A DNA stretch of 64,000 bases from Rhodovulum marinum (GCF_004343075.1 NZ_SLXP01000015.1:1-64000), one strand, 5' to 3'; positions 42,368 to 52,261 are shown, counted from the stretch's first letter. Numbers and translations are program-made. Notes: generated by a model from the letters alone, not told the origin.

Positions 42368-43711
42368 TCACTGTTCGGTTTCGAGGGCGGCATAGCCCTT
42401 GAGGATGTCGATGGCATAGGCCAGCTGGTAATCCTCTTCGCGCAGCTTGGCGGCCTCTTCGGCCTTTTTCAGCTCTTCCTCGGCCTGCTTCTTCTCGTCC
42501 TCGGTCATGCTGTCATTGCCCAGCGCGCCGCGCAGGTCGGCCTCGGACCGGAGCCGGCGGGCCGCGCTCGTTTCGTCCTCTTCGGTTTCGGCCTCGGGGC
42601 GGCGGGGGGGCTGTTCCACGACGATGTCGGGCGCCACGCCGAGGGCCTGGATCGACCGGCCCGACGGCGTGTAATAGCGCGCCGTGGTCAGCCGCATCGC
42701 GCCGTCGCCTTTCAGCGGCATCACGGTCTGGACCGACCCCTTGCCGAAGCTTCTGGTGCCCACGACGATGGCGCGGCGGTGATCCTTGAGCGCGCCGGCG
42801 ACGATTTCAGAGGCCGAGGCCGAGCCGCCGTTGATCAGCACGACCAGTGGTTTGCCGCCTGTCAGGTCGCCCTTGGTGGCGTTGTAGCGGTCGCTGTCCT
42901 GCGGGTCGCGGCCGCGGGTGGACACGATCTCGCCCGCGTCCAGGAACGCATCCGACACCTTGATCGCCTGGGGCAGCAGCCCGCCGGGGTTGTTGCGCAG
43001 GTCCAGCACCACGCCGTTCACGTTCTCGATGCCGCCCAGTTCCTCGACCGACTTTTCCCACTCGGCCTCGAGGTTGGTATAGGTCTGGTCGTTGAAGGTG
43101 GTCACGCGCAGCACCACGGTGTCGCCCTGGATGCGCGAGCGCACGGCGGTCAGCTTGATCGTGTCGCGGATGATCGTCACGTCGAAGGGTTCGTCCACGC
43201 CCTGGCGGACGACGGTGATGACGATCTCGCTGCCCACGGGGCCGCGCATCATCTCGACCGCCTGGTCCAGCGTCAGGCCCAGCACGCTTTCGCCATCGAC
43301 ATGGGTGATGAAATCGCCCGCCTCGATCCCGGCCTCGTCGGCGGGGGTGCCGTCGATCGGCGAGACCACCTTGACGAAGCCCTCTTCCTGGGTGACCTCG
43401 ATGCCAAGCCCGCCGAATTCGCCGCGGGTCTGCACCTGCATGTCGTCGAAATCCTTGGGCGGCAGATAGCTGGAATGCGGGTCCAGCGAGGTGAGCATGC
43501 CGTTGATCGCGGCCTCGATCAGTTCGCTTTCGTCCACTTCCTCGACATATTGCGCGCGGATGCGTTCGAACACGTCGCCGAACAGGTCGAGCTGTTCGTA
43601 GACCGAACTCTTGCGCCCCGCTTCCTGGGCGAGCAGCGGCCCGGCGACCTGGGTGGCCAAGATCGTCCCCGCAATCGTGCCGCCCAGCGCGGCCATGGCG
43701 AATTTCTTCAT
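42368..43711 (-). CDS. ctpA: Carboxy-terminal processing protease (S41 family, CtpA)
   Basis: A 447-residue exported serine protease with a signal/anchor ([29 protein letters not shown]) and a PDZ domain (about 95-175). The catalytic domain has [10 protein letters not shown] with Ser299, and [11 protein letters not shown] with Lys324 and Gln328, the Ser/Lys/Gln triad of tail-specific proteases. The C-terminus is a charged coiled-coil ([22 protein letters not shown]). It trims C-termini of periplasmic proteins and often controls peptidoglycan hydrolases. Consistent with this, the EnvC-like gene lies immediately upstream with 7 nt between them. Confidence 0.93.
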   Translation of the reverse strand: MKKFAMAALGGTIAGTILATQVAGPLLAQEAGRKSSVYEQLDLFGDVFERIRAQYVEEVDESELIEAAINGMLTSLDPHSSYLPPKDFDDMQVQTRGEFGGLGIEVTQEEGFVKVVSPIDGTPADEAGIEAGDFITHVDGESVLGLTLDQAVEMMRGPVGSEIVITVVRQGVDEPFDVTIIRDTIKLTAVRSRIQGDTVVLRVTTFNDQTYTNLEAEWEKSVEELGGIENVNGVVLDLRNNPGGLLPQAIKVSDAFLDAGEIVSTRGRDPQDSDRYNATKGDLTGGKPLVVLINGGSASASEIVAGALKDHRRAIVVGTRSFGKGSVQTVMPLKGDGAMRLTTARYYTPSGRSIQALGVAPDIVVEQPPRRPEAETEEDETSAARRLRSEADLRGALGNDSMTEDEKKQAEEELKKAEEAAKLREEDYQLAYAIDILKGYAALETEQ

Positions 43712-43718
43712 GGCGTCC

Positions 43719-44867
43719 TCAATCCTTGTCACGGGCGGTCGGCGCGAACCACGGTTCCGGGTCCACCGGGCTGCCGCCCCGTCTCAGTTCCATATAAAGC
43801 GTTTCCGTTTTCAAATCGCCACCACGATCTGACGCGTCGTCGAGAAACGCCGCGGTTTTCGGGTCCGCGCCGCCCATCAGGCCCACCGGGCGGCCCGCCG
43901 GCAGGACCTCGCCCTCGGCACCATAGACCTCGGCCAGACCGGCGAGCACTAGCAGATAGCCCTCGGCGGGTTCCAGGACGATCACATTTCCGTAGTCCAG
44001 AAGCGGGCCGCGATAGCGGATCGTGGCGGGCACCGGGGTGGTGACCAGCGCCAGCGGGCGGGTGGCCAACACAAGGCCGGGCCGGGCCACCCCGGCCGCA
44101 TCCGCCGCGCCGAAGCCGCGCAGGACCGTGCCCTGCACCGGCAGCGGCAGGCGGCCCGCAAGCGCGGCGAAATCCTGCGGCAAGGTGCCTTCGGGCGCGG
44201 TGGACGTGGCGGTGGCGGCCAGGCCGGCGGCGAACCCGTCCAGCGTGTCGCTGCTTTCGACCAGGGCGCGCAGGCTGTCGGGATCGGCGGCGAAGCGGCG
44301 CGGCAGGTCGCGGCGTTCGGACATCGCCTGGGACAGTTCGGTGCGCGCGCGCTGGGCCCCGGCCAGCCCCTCGGCCAGGGTGTCGGCGGCACTTTCCTGC
44401 AGGGCGCGCATCAGCGCGACCTCTTCCAGCCGGGCGCGCAGCGCGTCGGCCTCGGCCTGCAGCGCGGGGGTGACATCGCCCAGCATCATGCCCGCGCGCG
44501 CGGTGCCCAGCGGCCCGGCCGGGTGCAGCAGCAGCGTTTCGGGCAATTGCGGCAGGGCCGACAGCGCGCCCAGCAATTGCGCGATCTCGGCCCGGCGCGC
44601 GTCGAGCACGAGGGCGATGGACTGTTCGCGGATCGCCGCGCGGCGCATCCCCTCGCGCAGGGCAGCCAGCCCGGATTCGTAGGCGCGGATCGTTTCGGTC
44701 AGCGCCGCCACCCGGTCGCGCGCCCCCTCGGCCGCATCCAGCGACCGGCCCGCCGCGCGCAGCGCGTCGGCAGCGGTGCGGGCGGCCTCGGCGGGGTCGG
44801 TCTGGGCCCGGGCGGCCGGCGCGCCCGCCAGCGCAAGGATCAGCAGGAGGGCGCGCGCGGGTCTCAC
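43719..44867 (-). CDS. EnvC-like murein hydrolase activator (degenerate LytM/M23)
   Basis: A 382-residue protein starting at GTG 44867, overlapping the gpmI stop as GTGA. It has a signal peptide (RPARALLLILALAGAPAARAQ) and long Ala/Arg-rich coiled-coils (about 30-230). The C-terminal LytM domain contains YGNVIVLEPAEGYLLVLAGLAEVYGAEGEVLPAGRPVGLMGG. The zinc-ligand His residues of active M23 peptidases are absent, as in EnvC, which activates amidases at the division septum. The conserved gpmI - envC-like - ctpA - rppH order is familiar from Rhodobacterales. Confidence 0.85.
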   Translation of the reverse strand: MRPARALLLILALAGAPAARAQTDPAEAARTAADALRAAGRSLDAAEGARDRVAALTETIRAYESGLAALREGMRRAAIREQSIALVLDARRAEIAQLLGALSALPQLPETLLLHPAGPLGTARAGMMLGDVTPALQAEADALRARLEEVALMRALQESAADTLAEGLAGAQRARTELSQAMSERRDLPRRFAADPDSLRALVESSDTLDGFAAGLAATATSTAPEGTLPQDFAALAGRLPLPVQGTVLRGFGAADAAGVARPGLVLATRPLALVTTPVPATIRYRGPLLDYGNVIVLEPAEGYLLVLAGLAEVYGAEGEVLPAGRPVGLMGGADPKTAAFLDDASDRGGDLKTETLYMELRRGGSPVDPEPWFAPTARDKD

Positions 44868-46384
44868 GTTTCGATCAGGCTTTCGCCGGTCATCTCGGGC
44901 GGTTTCGGCAGGCCCATCAGCTGCAGCACCGTGGGCGCGAGATCGGCCAGCCGCCCGTCGCGCAACTGGGCGCCCGCGGGCCCGCCCACCAGGATCACCG
45001 GCACCGGGTTCAGCGTGTGCGCGGTGTGCGGGCCGCCGGTTTCGGGGTCGACCATGGTTTCGCAATTGCCGTGGTCGGCGGTGACGATCATCGCGCCGCC
45101 GGCCTTGTCCAGCGCGTCTAGCGCACGGCCCAGCCCGGCATCCACCGCCTCGCAGGCCTTCATCGCGGCCTGGAGATCGCCGGTATGGCCGACCATGTCG
45201 GGGTTGGCGTAGTTCACCACGATCAGGTCATAGCCCGCGCCGATCGCCTGGACCAGCGCGTCGGTGACGGCGGGCGCGCTCATCTCGGGTTGCAGGTCGT
45301 AGGTGGCGACCTTGGGCGAGGGGGGCATGCAGCGATCCTCGCCGGGTTCGGGGGTTTCCTTGCCGCCGTTCAGGAAGAAGGTGACATGGGGGTATTTCTC
45401 GGTCTCGGCCAGGCGGAACTGGCGCAGGCCCTGTTTCGCCACCCATTCGCCAAGGGTGTTGACGAGCTTGCGCTTGGGAAAGACGGTCGCCATCCACTGG
45501 TTGTGGTCGGCGGAATACTCGACCATGCCGAGGATCGCGGAAAATTTCGGCCGCTTGCCGGTTTCGAAATCGTCGAACCCGGGCTGAGCGAAGGCGCGCA
45601 GGATCTCGCGCGCGCGGTCGGCGCGGAAGTTCAGGCAGAACAGGCCATCGCCATCCTTCATGCCGGGCGGGTCATTGATGACGGAGGGTTCGATGAACTC
45701 GTCGGTTTCGCCGCGCGCATAGGCGGCGGTGACGGCCTGTTCGGGGGTGTCCACCTCTTCGCCCAGGCCGTTGGCCATGGCGTGATAGGCCAGTTGCACC
45801 CGCGCCCAGCGGTTGTCGCGGTCCATCGCGTAGTAGCGGCCGATCACGCTGGCGACATGGGCGCCTTGGGGCAGGCCGGCGACCAGCTCGGCGATATAGC
45901 GGTCCGCGGATTTCGGGGGCACGTCGCGGCCATCGGTGATGGCGTGGATGGCCACCGGCACGCCGGCCTCGGTGATCGCGCGCGCGGCGGCGAGGATGTG
46001 GCGGGTGTGGCCGTGCACGCCCCCGTCGGAGCAAAGGCCCATCAGGTGCGCGGTGCCGCCGGCGTCTTTCACCCTGGCGATGAAATCCGTGAGCGCGGGG
46101 TTGCGGAAAAAGCTGCCATCCTCGATCGCCAGGTCGATCTGGCCGAGATCCATCGCCACCACCCGGCCCGCGCCGATATTGGTGTGCCCGACCTCGGAAT
46201 TGCCCATCTGCCCGGTCGGCAGGCCGACATCGGGGCCGTAGGTGACCAGGGTCGCATGCGGGCAGCTGGCCATCAGCCGGTCGTAATTCGGGGTGGCGGC
46301 CAGTTCGGGGGCGTCGTCGGCATGGGTCGGGCCGATGCCCCAGCCGTCGAGGATGCAGAGGATGACGGGTTTCGGTGCGCTCAT
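44864..46384 (-). CDS. gpmI: 2,3-bisphosphoglycerate-independent phosphoglycerate mutase
   Basis: A 506-residue alkaline-phosphatase-fold glycolytic enzyme interconverting 3- and 2-phosphoglycerate with Mn2+. The phosphorylated Ser is Ser63 in GQMGNSEVGHTNIGAG. Metal-site motifs include ILDGWG, ITDGRDVPPKSA, NYANPDMVGHTG and IVTADHGNCE. The start at 46384 (MSAPKPVILCILDGWG) is the family N-terminus. First gene of a five-gene minus-strand group reaching rppH and the methyltransferase. Confidence 0.95.
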   Translation of the reverse strand: MSAPKPVILCILDGWGIGPTHADDAPELAATPNYDRLMASCPHATLVTYGPDVGLPTGQMGNSEVGHTNIGAGRVVAMDLGQIDLAIEDGSFFRNPALTDFIARVKDAGGTAHLMGLCSDGGVHGHTRHILAAARAITEAGVPVAIHAITDGRDVPPKSADRYIAELVAGLPQGAHVASVIGRYYAMDRDNRWARVQLAYHAMANGLGEEVDTPEQAVTAAYARGETDEFIEPSVINDPPGMKDGDGLFCLNFRADRAREILRAFAQPGFDDFETGKRPKFSAILGMVEYSADHNQWMATVFPKRKLVNTLGEWVAKQGLRQFRLAETEKYPHVTFFLNGGKETPEPGEDRCMPPSPKVATYDLQPEMSAPAVTDALVQAIGAGYDLIVVNYANPDMVGHTGDLQAAMKACEAVDAGLGRALDALDKAGGAMIVTADHGNCETMVDPETGGPHTAHTLNPVPVILVGGPAGAQLRDGRLADLAPTVLQLMGLPKPPEMTGESLIET

Positions 46385-46499
46385 CGGGGTGCCTTTCGGG
46401 GTTCGGCCCCTTCTAGGCGGACGCCGGGGGAAGGACAACCGGCGCGATCCGGATGCGGCCCTGCGGGCCAAGCCTTTTCAGGGGCGCCCCTGGCGGGGC

Positions 46500-46536
46500 G
46501 CGGCCTCCGGCGGGGATATTTTCGGCCAGAAGAAGA
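46500..46536 (-). repeat. Interspersed intergenic element, copy 7
   Basis: On the minus strand it reads CTTCTTCTGGCCGAAAATATCC and then CCGCCGGAGGC, directly after the rlmH stop codon (46537). The module order is the same as copy 5. The gap 46385-46536 holds no gene. Confidence 0.8.
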
Positions 46537-47007
46537 TCAGGCGCGGTGATAGGGGGTGCCGGCGAGGATTTGCGCGGCGCGGTAGAGCTGTTCGGTCAGC
46601 ATCACGCGGGCCAGCATGTGCGGCCAGACCATCGGGCCGAAGGACAAGAGCGTATCGGCGCGGGCGCGCAGGTCCGGGGCGAGCCCGTCGGCGCCGCCGA
46701 TCACGAAGGCCGCCTCGGCCCGGCCGGCATCGCGCCAGCGCGCGAGGAGGGCCGCGAAATCGGGCGAGGAGAGGGTCTTGCCGCGTTCGTCGAGCGCGCA
46801 GAGCACGGCGCCGGTGGGCAGGGCGCGGTCGAGCAGGCGCGCCTCGGCCCCCGGGCCGCCGCTCTTGCGGTCGTCCACTTCGGCGAAGGCCAGCGGGCCG
46901 AGGCCCAGCGCGCGCCCGGTGCGGTCGAACCGGGTCGCGTAGTCCTGGATCAGGTCGCGCTCGGGGCCGGGTTTCAGCCGGCCCACGGCGCAGACATGGA
47001 CGCGCAT
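46537..47007 (-). CDS. rlmH: 23S rRNA pseudouridine(1915) N3-methyltransferase RlmH
   Basis: A 156-residue SPOUT-class methyltransferase acting on the fully assembled ribosome. The knot region contains FVIGGADGLAPDLRARAD and LSFGPMVWPHMLARVMLTEQLYRAAQI, with the C-terminal PYHRA. The start MRVHVCAVGRLKPGPERDLI is typical. It is adjacent to rsfS with no spacer (47007/47008). The rsfS-rlmH pair is a conserved ribosome-maturation unit. Confidence 0.95.
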   Translation of the reverse strand: MRVHVCAVGRLKPGPERDLIQDYATRFDRTGRALGLGPLAFAEVDDRKSGGPGAEARLLDRALPTGAVLCALDERGKTLSSPDFAALLARWRDAGRAEAAFVIGGADGLAPDLRARADTLLSFGPMVWPHMLARVMLTEQLYRAAQILAGTPYHRA

Positions 47008-47373
47008 TCAGACCCGGGAGGACGCCGCGCCCGCGGGCAGCCACATCTTTTCGAGCTGGTAGAATTCGCGCACCTCGGGGCGGAACACGTGGACGATGAC
47101 ATCGCCCGCGTCGATCAGCACCCAGTCGCCCTGGTCCTTGCCTTCCAGCTTGGAGCCGCGGCCGAGATCCTGTTTCAGCCGGTCCTTGAGCTTTTCCGAG
47201 ATCGAGGCGACCTGGCGGGTCGATCGGCCCGAGCAGATCACCATGTAATCGGCCATGCTCGACTTGCCGCGCAGGTCGATGGTGATCACGTCTTCGGCCT
47301 TGTCGTCGGAGAGGGAGGCGAGGATGAAGTCGAGCAGTTCCTCGTTCGAAACATCGGGAATGCCGGCTGTCAT
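47008..47373 (-). CDS. rsfS: Ribosomal silencing factor RsfS
   Basis: A 121-residue protein that binds L14 on the large subunit and blocks subunit joining under nutrient stress. Family motifs are DITTIDLRGKSS-like (VITIDLRGKSSMADYMVICSG) and the C-terminal GDWVLIDAGDVIVHVFRPEVREFYQLEKMW. Full length. It forms an operon with rlmH. The region 47374-47530 upstream contains no gene and should hold the promoter. Confidence 0.95.
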   Translation of the reverse strand: MTAGIPDVSNEELLDFILASLSDDKAEDVITIDLRGKSSMADYMVICSGRSTRQVASISEKLKDRLKQDLGRGSKLEGKDQGDWVLIDAGDVIVHVFRPEVREFYQLEKMWLPAGAASSRV

Positions 47374-47530
47374 GGCCGGATTCGGTGCGGCCGTCGCGCT
47401 GGCCGCCTCAACTTGGTGAGACAGGACATAGTCCTCCTAAGTTGCGCGCCGTCGATGCCACGGCGCCGGGCATGGCGGCAATGTAACATCGGGAAGGTAA
47501 AATCTCAATGATCGCCGCATGTCGCAGGCC

Positions 47531-48109
47531 CTAGCGGGCCAGCACGAAGCCGATTTCGTTGCGCCGGTTCCAGGGCATGGTGAACGGGTCGTCGTAGAAC
47601 ATCAGCCGCGGTTCGCCGGTGATCGCAATGCCGGTCTGGGCGGCATAGGTGCGGAGGGCCGTTTCAGCCTCGGCCAGCCGTGCCGCGGTGGCGCGGCCCG
47701 AGAACCGGCCCACCACCATGCGTTCGGCGGGCAGGCGGCGCAGCGCGACATGGGCGCTGTCGGGGGCGGGCAGGCTGTCGCGGGTGGCGCCCTCGGGCAT
47801 GAAGAAACGGATCGTCCAGCCCTTGTCGGTCTCGGTCTGGTCCACCGGCACGGTCATCGCGATCTTTCCCCGGGCGGCGTTCTCACCGGTGATGTAGTCG
47901 AACAATTCGCCGAAGCCGCGCTGGGCGGCCACGTTCCGCGTGCCCTTGACGGTGACCTCGGCCACGGTGCGGGGCGGGTAGCTGCGGATCTCGATCGCGC
48001 CGGCGGCGCGGTCGACGGTATAGGGGACCTGCGAATAGCCGCGGTAGGTGTCGGCCAGCGCCGCGGCGGGCGCGGCGGCGAGGAGAAGGGCGGTCAGAAG
48101 GGCGCGCAT
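47531..48109 (-). CDS. SOUL/HBP-family haem-binding-like protein, exported
   Basis: A 192-residue protein with an N-terminal signal peptide (MRALLTALLLAAAPAAALA, cleavage near 19). The mature domain has IEIRSYPPRTVAEVTVKG, FGELFDYITGENAARGKIAMTVPV and a C-terminal PWNRRNEIGFVLA, the pattern of SOUL proteins. Bacterial members bind haem or porphyrin in some cases, but the function is not settled. It could relate to tetrapyrrole handling in a phototroph; this is speculative. It shares direction with the mscS gene upstream. Confidence 0.87.
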   Translation of the reverse strand: MRALLTALLLAAAPAAALADTYRGYSQVPYTVDRAAGAIEIRSYPPRTVAEVTVKGTRNVAAQRGFGELFDYITGENAARGKIAMTVPVDQTETDKGWTIRFFMPEGATRDSLPAPDSAHVALRRLPAERMVVGRFSGRATAARLAEAETALRTYAAQTGIAITGEPRLMFYDDPFTMPWNRRNEIGFVLAR

Positions 48110-48166
48110 GGCGATGTCTCCGTAACGATGCGCGAAAGGTGGGGGCGGGGGAACCTGCGTGCAAGC

Positions 48167-49495
48167 CTAGTCGGGCAGGGGGCCGGTGTGCATCCGGCTG
48201 CAGGGCAGCACGCGGACCTCGCGCTGGGGGAAGGGGATCGAGATGCCGTTGTCGCGGAACGCGTCCCACAGCGCCAGGTAGACCGCGCCGCGCACATTGG
48301 TCAGCCCCTCGGTCGGGTCGGTGATCCAGAACCGCAGGATGTAGTCCACCGAACTGTCGCCGAAGCCCACGACATGGCAGACCGGCGGGCGCGAGGTCAG
48401 CACCCGGCCGACGCCTTTCGCCGCCTCTACCGCGATTTCGCGCACCTTGTGCGGGTCGTCGCCGTAGGAGGTGCCGAAATAGATATCCAGCCGGACGAAC
48501 TCGTTCGAATGGGACCAGTTGACCACCTGGCTGGTGATCAGGTCCTCGTTCGGGATCAGGTATTCCTTGCCGTCGCGGGTGACGACCGAGACGTAGCGCG
48601 CGCCCAGCGCGTTGATCCAGCCGAAGGTGTCGCCCAGGCTGATGACGTCGCCGGGCTTGATCGACTTGTCCAGCAGGATGATGATGCCCGACACGAGGTT
48701 CGAGACGACCTTTTGCAGGCCGAAGCCCAGCCCCACGCCGATGGCGCCGGAGAGGAATGCGAGGCCGGTCAGGTCCACCCCCACCGCCTTGAGCCCGATG
48801 AACAGCGCCGCGCCGTACAGGGCGACCTGCACGACCTTGACGATCAGCACCTGCATCGAGGGCGAGATGTCCTCGTCGGCGCGGATGCGGGCGGCGGACC
48901 CGCGCGAGATCATCCGCGCGCCGGTGAACAGCACGCCGGTGACCACCGCGGCCTTGAGCAGCGTCAGGGCGGACAGGCGTACCTCGCCGAAGGTGACGGC
49001 GAGGTTGTCCAGCATCGAGGCGGCCTGGTCGGTCAGGCCCAGGATGTAGAGGGTGACGTAGACCCACAGCCCCCAGGACACCAGCCGGCGCAACAGCGGG
49101 TTGCGGACGAACCGGGTCGCCAGCCCCACCAGCAGCCACGCGGTGGCCAGCGTCGCGGCGATGCCGATCAGGTAGCTGCGCGAGGGCCAGGTGATTTCGC
49201 GCATCACGAAGGTCAGGGCCCAGGCGGCCAGCACGAACAGGATCAGCCGCATCCGGCGCATCAGGATCAGCGAGGCGCGCAGCCGCCATTTCGGCCAGCC
49301 CTCGCGGCCCCGCAGCCAGTCGTGCAGCCGCGGGCGCAGCATCCGCGCGGCCAGTTGCACCATCGCGGCCAGTGCCAGAAGGATGCCGATCTGGTACAGC
49401 CGCCAGCCCGGCCGGGTCAGGCTGAGCAGGAACAGGCGGGCCTGTTCGGCAAGGGCCTGCATCTCCTGGAGGATCGGGGTCGGGTCGGTTTCCAT
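48167..49495 (-). CDS. MscS-family mechanosensitive channel
   Basis: A 442-residue integral membrane protein with about five hydrophobic N-terminal segments. The pore-lining helix and beta domain of MscS are visible: GLAFLSGAIGVGLGFGLQKVVSNLVSGIIIL, then DKSIKPGDVISLGDTFGWI, VVTRDGKEYLIPNEDLITSQVVNW and the C-terminal FPQREVRVL. It protects against hypo-osmotic shock. The start at 49495 (METDPTPILQEMQALAEQ) is the first in-frame Met with a plausible N-terminus; the frame is open upstream. It is divergent from leuC across 247 nt. Confidence 0.9.
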   Translation of the reverse strand: METDPTPILQEMQALAEQARLFLLSLTRPGWRLYQIGILLALAAMVQLAARMLRPRLHDWLRGREGWPKWRLRASLILMRRMRLILFVLAAWALTFVMREITWPSRSYLIGIAATLATAWLLVGLATRFVRNPLLRRLVSWGLWVYVTLYILGLTDQAASMLDNLAVTFGEVRLSALTLLKAAVVTGVLFTGARMISRGSAARIRADEDISPSMQVLIVKVVQVALYGAALFIGLKAVGVDLTGLAFLSGAIGVGLGFGLQKVVSNLVSGIIILLDKSIKPGDVISLGDTFGWINALGARYVSVVTRDGKEYLIPNEDLITSQVVNWSHSNEFVRLDIYFGTSYGDDPHKVREIAVEAAKGVGRVLTSRPPVCHVVGFGDSSVDYILRFWITDPTEGLTNVRGAVYLALWDAFRDNGISIPFPQREVRVLPCSRMHTGPLPD

Positions 49496-49742
49496 CGCGC
49501 TCCCTTCGTGGCGGAAGCCTGCGCGCAGATGCGAAACGATACAAGCCCCGGGCGCATGGCGTGGCTTGATGGAATCCCCGTCCGGCGTTATGTGACCGCC
49601 ATGAAACGCGTCTTCGACATGGACGACCGTGCGCGCCTGCCCTGGCGGTTCTTCGGCGCGGCGCATTCGGTGCTGGCCCGCCTATGAGGCGGATCGCCCC
49701 GACGTTTTCCCCATTTTCAGACGACAAGCCGCGGAGAGTTCC

Positions 49743-51149
49743 ATGACCGGCAAGACCCTTTACGACAAGATCTGGGATGCCCACCTGGTCGACCAGGCCG
49801 AGGACGGCACCTGCCTTTTGTATATCGACCGCCACCTGGTGCACGAGGTGACCAGCCCGCAAGCCTTTGAAGGGCTGCGGATGTCGGGGCGCAAGGTGCA
49901 TTCCCCCGACAAGACCATCGCCGTGCCCGACCACAACGTGCCCACCACCGAGGGGCGCGAGAACGTGGCGAACATGACCGAGGAATCGCGCATCCAGGTT
50001 CAGGCGCTGGACAAGAACGCCCGCGATTTCGGGATTCACTATTACCCGGTGTCGGATGTGCGCCAGGGCATCGTGCATATCGTCGGCCCCGAACAGGGCT
50101 GGACCCTGCCGGGCATGACCGTGGTCTGCGGCGACAGCCACACGGCCACGCATGGGGCGTTCGGCGCACTGGCGCACGGGATCGGGACCAGCGAGGTAGA
50201 GCATGTGCTGGCCACCCAGACCCTGATCCAGAAGAAATCGAAGAACATGAAGGTCGAGATCACCGGCAAGCTGGCCCCCGGCGTCACGGCCAAGGACATC
50301 ACGCTGGCGGTGATCGGCAAGACCGGCACCGCGGGCGGCACGGGTTACGTGATCGAGTATTGCGGCGAGGCGATCCGCGATCTGTCCATGGAAGGCCGGA
50401 TGACCGTCTGCAACATGGCGATCGAGGGCGGCGCGCGCGCGGGCCTGATCGCGCCGGATGAAAAGACGTTCGAGTACGTCAAGGGCCGGCCCCACGCGCC
50501 GAAGGGTGCCCAGTGGGAAGCGGCGCTGGCGTGGTGGAAGACGCTGTATTCCGATGACGATGCCCATTGGGACAAGGTCGTGACGATCGCGGCCGAGGAT
50601 ATCGCGCCCGTGGTGACCTGGGGCACCTCGCCCGAGGACGTGCTGCCGATCACCGGCACCGTCCCCGCGCCCGAGGATTTCGCCGGCGGCAAGGTCGACG
50701 CCGCGCGCCGGTCGCTGGACTACATGGGTCTGGAACCGGGCATGGCCCTGACCGACATCAAGGTGGACGCGGTGTTCATCGGGTCCTGCACCAATGGCCG
50801 GATCGAGGATCTGCGCGCCGCGGCCGCGATCCTGAAGGGCAAGAAACTGGCGCCGGGCGTGCGCGGCATGGTGGTGCCGGGGTCCGGCCTGGTGCGGGCG
50901 CAGGCCGAGGAAGAGGGGCTGGACGTCATCTTCAAGGAGGCGGGTTTCGAATGGCGGCTTGCGGGCTGTTCGATGTGCTTGGGCATGAACCCCGACCAGC
51001 TGGCCCCCGGCGAGCGCTGCGCGGCGACCTCGAATCGCAACTTCGAGGGCCGCATGGGCCGCGGCGGGCGCACCCACCTGATGAGCCCGGTGATGGCCGC
51101 GGCGGCCGCGGTCACGGGGCACCTGACGGATGTGCGCGAGCTGACCTGA
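49743..51149 (+). CDS. leuC: 3-isopropylmalate dehydratase large subunit
   Basis: A 468-residue aconitase-family subunit that, with LeuD, isomerises 2-isopropylmalate to 3-isopropylmalate in leucine synthesis. The [4Fe-4S] ligands are Cys349 (GSCTNGR) and the pair Cys409/Cys412 (GCSMCLGMN). The N-terminus [12 protein letters not shown] and [31 protein letters not shown] are signatures. A GGAGAG ribosome-binding site precedes ATG 49743. Its partner leuD is 2.3 kb downstream, separated by two surface-protein genes. Confidence 0.95.
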   Translation: MTGKTLYDKIWDAHLVDQAEDGTCLLYIDRHLVHEVTSPQAFEGLRMSGRKVHSPDKTIAVPDHNVPTTEGRENVANMTEESRIQVQALDKNARDFGIHYYPVSDVRQGIVHIVGPEQGWTLPGMTVVCGDSHTATHGAFGALAHGIGTSEVEHVLATQTLIQKKSKNMKVEITGKLAPGVTAKDITLAVIGKTGTAGGTGYVIEYCGEAIRDLSMEGRMTVCNMAIEGGARAGLIAPDEKTFEYVKGRPHAPKGAQWEAALAWWKTLYSDDDAHWDKVVTIAAEDIAPVVTWGTSPEDVLPITGTVPAPEDFAGGKVDAARRSLDYMGLEPGMALTDIKVDAVFIGSCTNGRIEDLRAAAAILKGKKLAPGVRGMVVPGSGLVRAQAEEEGLDVIFKEAGFEWRLAGCSMCLGMNPDQLAPGERCAATSNRNFEGRMGRGGRTHLMSPVMAAAAAVTGHLTDVRELT

Positions 51150-51193
51150 GGGGCGTCGCCAGCCCCCTTCATTGAACGTATTGGCCTGCGGTC

Positions 51194-51229
51194 CCGGGGC
51201 CGACATCGTCGCGACGGTGTCGGCCCCGG
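51194..51229 (+). terminator. Terminator-like hairpin after leuC
   Basis: A perfect 12-bp stem CCGGGGCCGACA (51194-51205) / TGTCGGCCCCGG (51218-51229) with a partly self-complementary loop. Only a weak T-rich stretch follows (GCTTTCTT), so efficiency is uncertain. The rest of 51150-51400 is AT-richer promoter-like sequence without a gene. Confidence 0.65.
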
Positions 51230-51400
51230 TACCGCTGCTTTCTTGGCGCGACTTCGGCGGGCTATCCGAAAGGATATGCGCCGCCGAAATAGTTGAATTC
51301 CAGTAACGATCTGTTAACCTGTCGACAGACGGCGTTCGATTTCCAATCGCCATCTGTATGTATGCCATTTGTGTATGGTCTAATTTTTGGGGGAAGTACT

Positions 51401-52261
51401 ATGAACAAGATCAAGGGGTTTGCCGCTGCGTTGGTGGTGTCCAGCGCTGCAGTTACGGCAAATGCCGCGCCCGTGGACGTGGACATCATGTTCGTCATCG
51501 ACCAGAGCGGGTCGATGAGCAACGAGTTCAGCACGCTTTCGGCGAATATCTCGACCTTCGTGAACGGCCTTGCCGGCAGCGCGGATGTCAGTTCGGTCGG
51601 CATCGGCCTTGTCACCTACGAAGAGGCGTCGCTGGGCGTCGGCAACGCGGGCTGCTCGAGCGATCCGAACGAGCCCTGCCTGCGCCTGTGGAACCCGATT
51701 TCGACGTCGGCGGACCTGACCTCGCTGCAGTCCTCGCTCAGCACCGCGGCGGCCAACGTGTTCGGTGGCACCGAGGACACGGCGCATGCGATCGGCTCGG
51801 TTCTGCCGGGCGGTGCGCTGTTCCAAGCGGCCGGGTGGCGCAACAACACGGTGAAGTCGGTCGTCACGATCACCGACGAATCCGGCAACAACCTGAGTTC
51901 GTACAGCTATGGCGGCCTGACGGGTTATGCGGCCATCGGCAAGCAGCTGGACGATGCGCAGTACCTGAACAACATCATCACCAACACCGGCCTGTTCGGC
52001 ACGTTCGAGCCGGCGTCGCGCCCGTTCGACGCGGACCCGGCGGTCTACCAGGCGCTGTTCGACCTGAACCAGTTCACGGGGTCGAATGCCGATCCCGCGG
52101 CCTTCCTGACGCAGTTCGCGGCGGCCAAGCTGGGTGAAATCACGACCGGCGGCACGACCACCGGCGGCAGCAACGTGGTTCCGCTTCCGGCGGCTGGCTG
52201 GCTGCTTCTGGCCGGTCTGGGCGGTATGGGCGTCGTGGGGCGTCGCCGCAAGACGGCCTGA
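51401..52261 (+). CDS. VWA-domain VPLPA-CTERM surface/secreted protein
   Basis: A 286-residue exported protein with a signal peptide of about 22 residues (ends TANA). A VWA domain starts immediately, with MIDAS motif DQSGSMS (34-40); it contains a Cys pair (CSSDPNEPC) that may be disulphide-bonded. The C-terminus is a VPLPA-CTERM sorting signal (from residue 260: VPLPAAGWLLLAGLGG, then an RRRK cluster), the Rhodobacterales variant of PEP-CTERM. Such proteins are cut by an exosortase/archaeosortase-type enzyme and linked to extracellular polysaccharide. The strong ribosome-binding site GGGGGAAG precedes ATG 51401. No exosortase gene is in the window. A perfect terminator palindrome follows. 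Confidence 0.9.
   Translation: MNKIKGFAAALVVSSAAVTANAAPVDVDIMFVIDQSGSMSNEFSTLSANISTFVNGLAGSADVSSVGIGLVTYEEASLGVGNAGCSSDPNEPCLRLWNPISTSADLTSLQSSLSTAAANVFGGTEDTAHAIGSVLPGGALFQAAGWRNNTVKSVVTITDESGNNLSSYSYGGLTGYAAIGKQLDDAQYLNNIITNTGLFGTFEPASRPFDADPAVYQALFDLNQFTGSNADPAAFLTQFAAAKLGEITTGGTTTGGSNVVPLPAAGWLLLAGLGGMGVVGRRRKTA

Noticed and set aside
37879-42402. A very long open frame on the plus strand (over 1500 codons)
   Set aside because: It is the antisense shadow of dnaE2, the methyltransferase and rppH, caused by high GC third positions. Its translation is Arg/Gln/Gly-rich and without domains.
49601-49687. 28-codon ORF upstream of leuC as a possible leucine leader peptide
   Set aside because: It has only three scattered Leu codons, no Shine-Dalgarno, and no attenuator-like alternating hairpins or U-tract before leuC.
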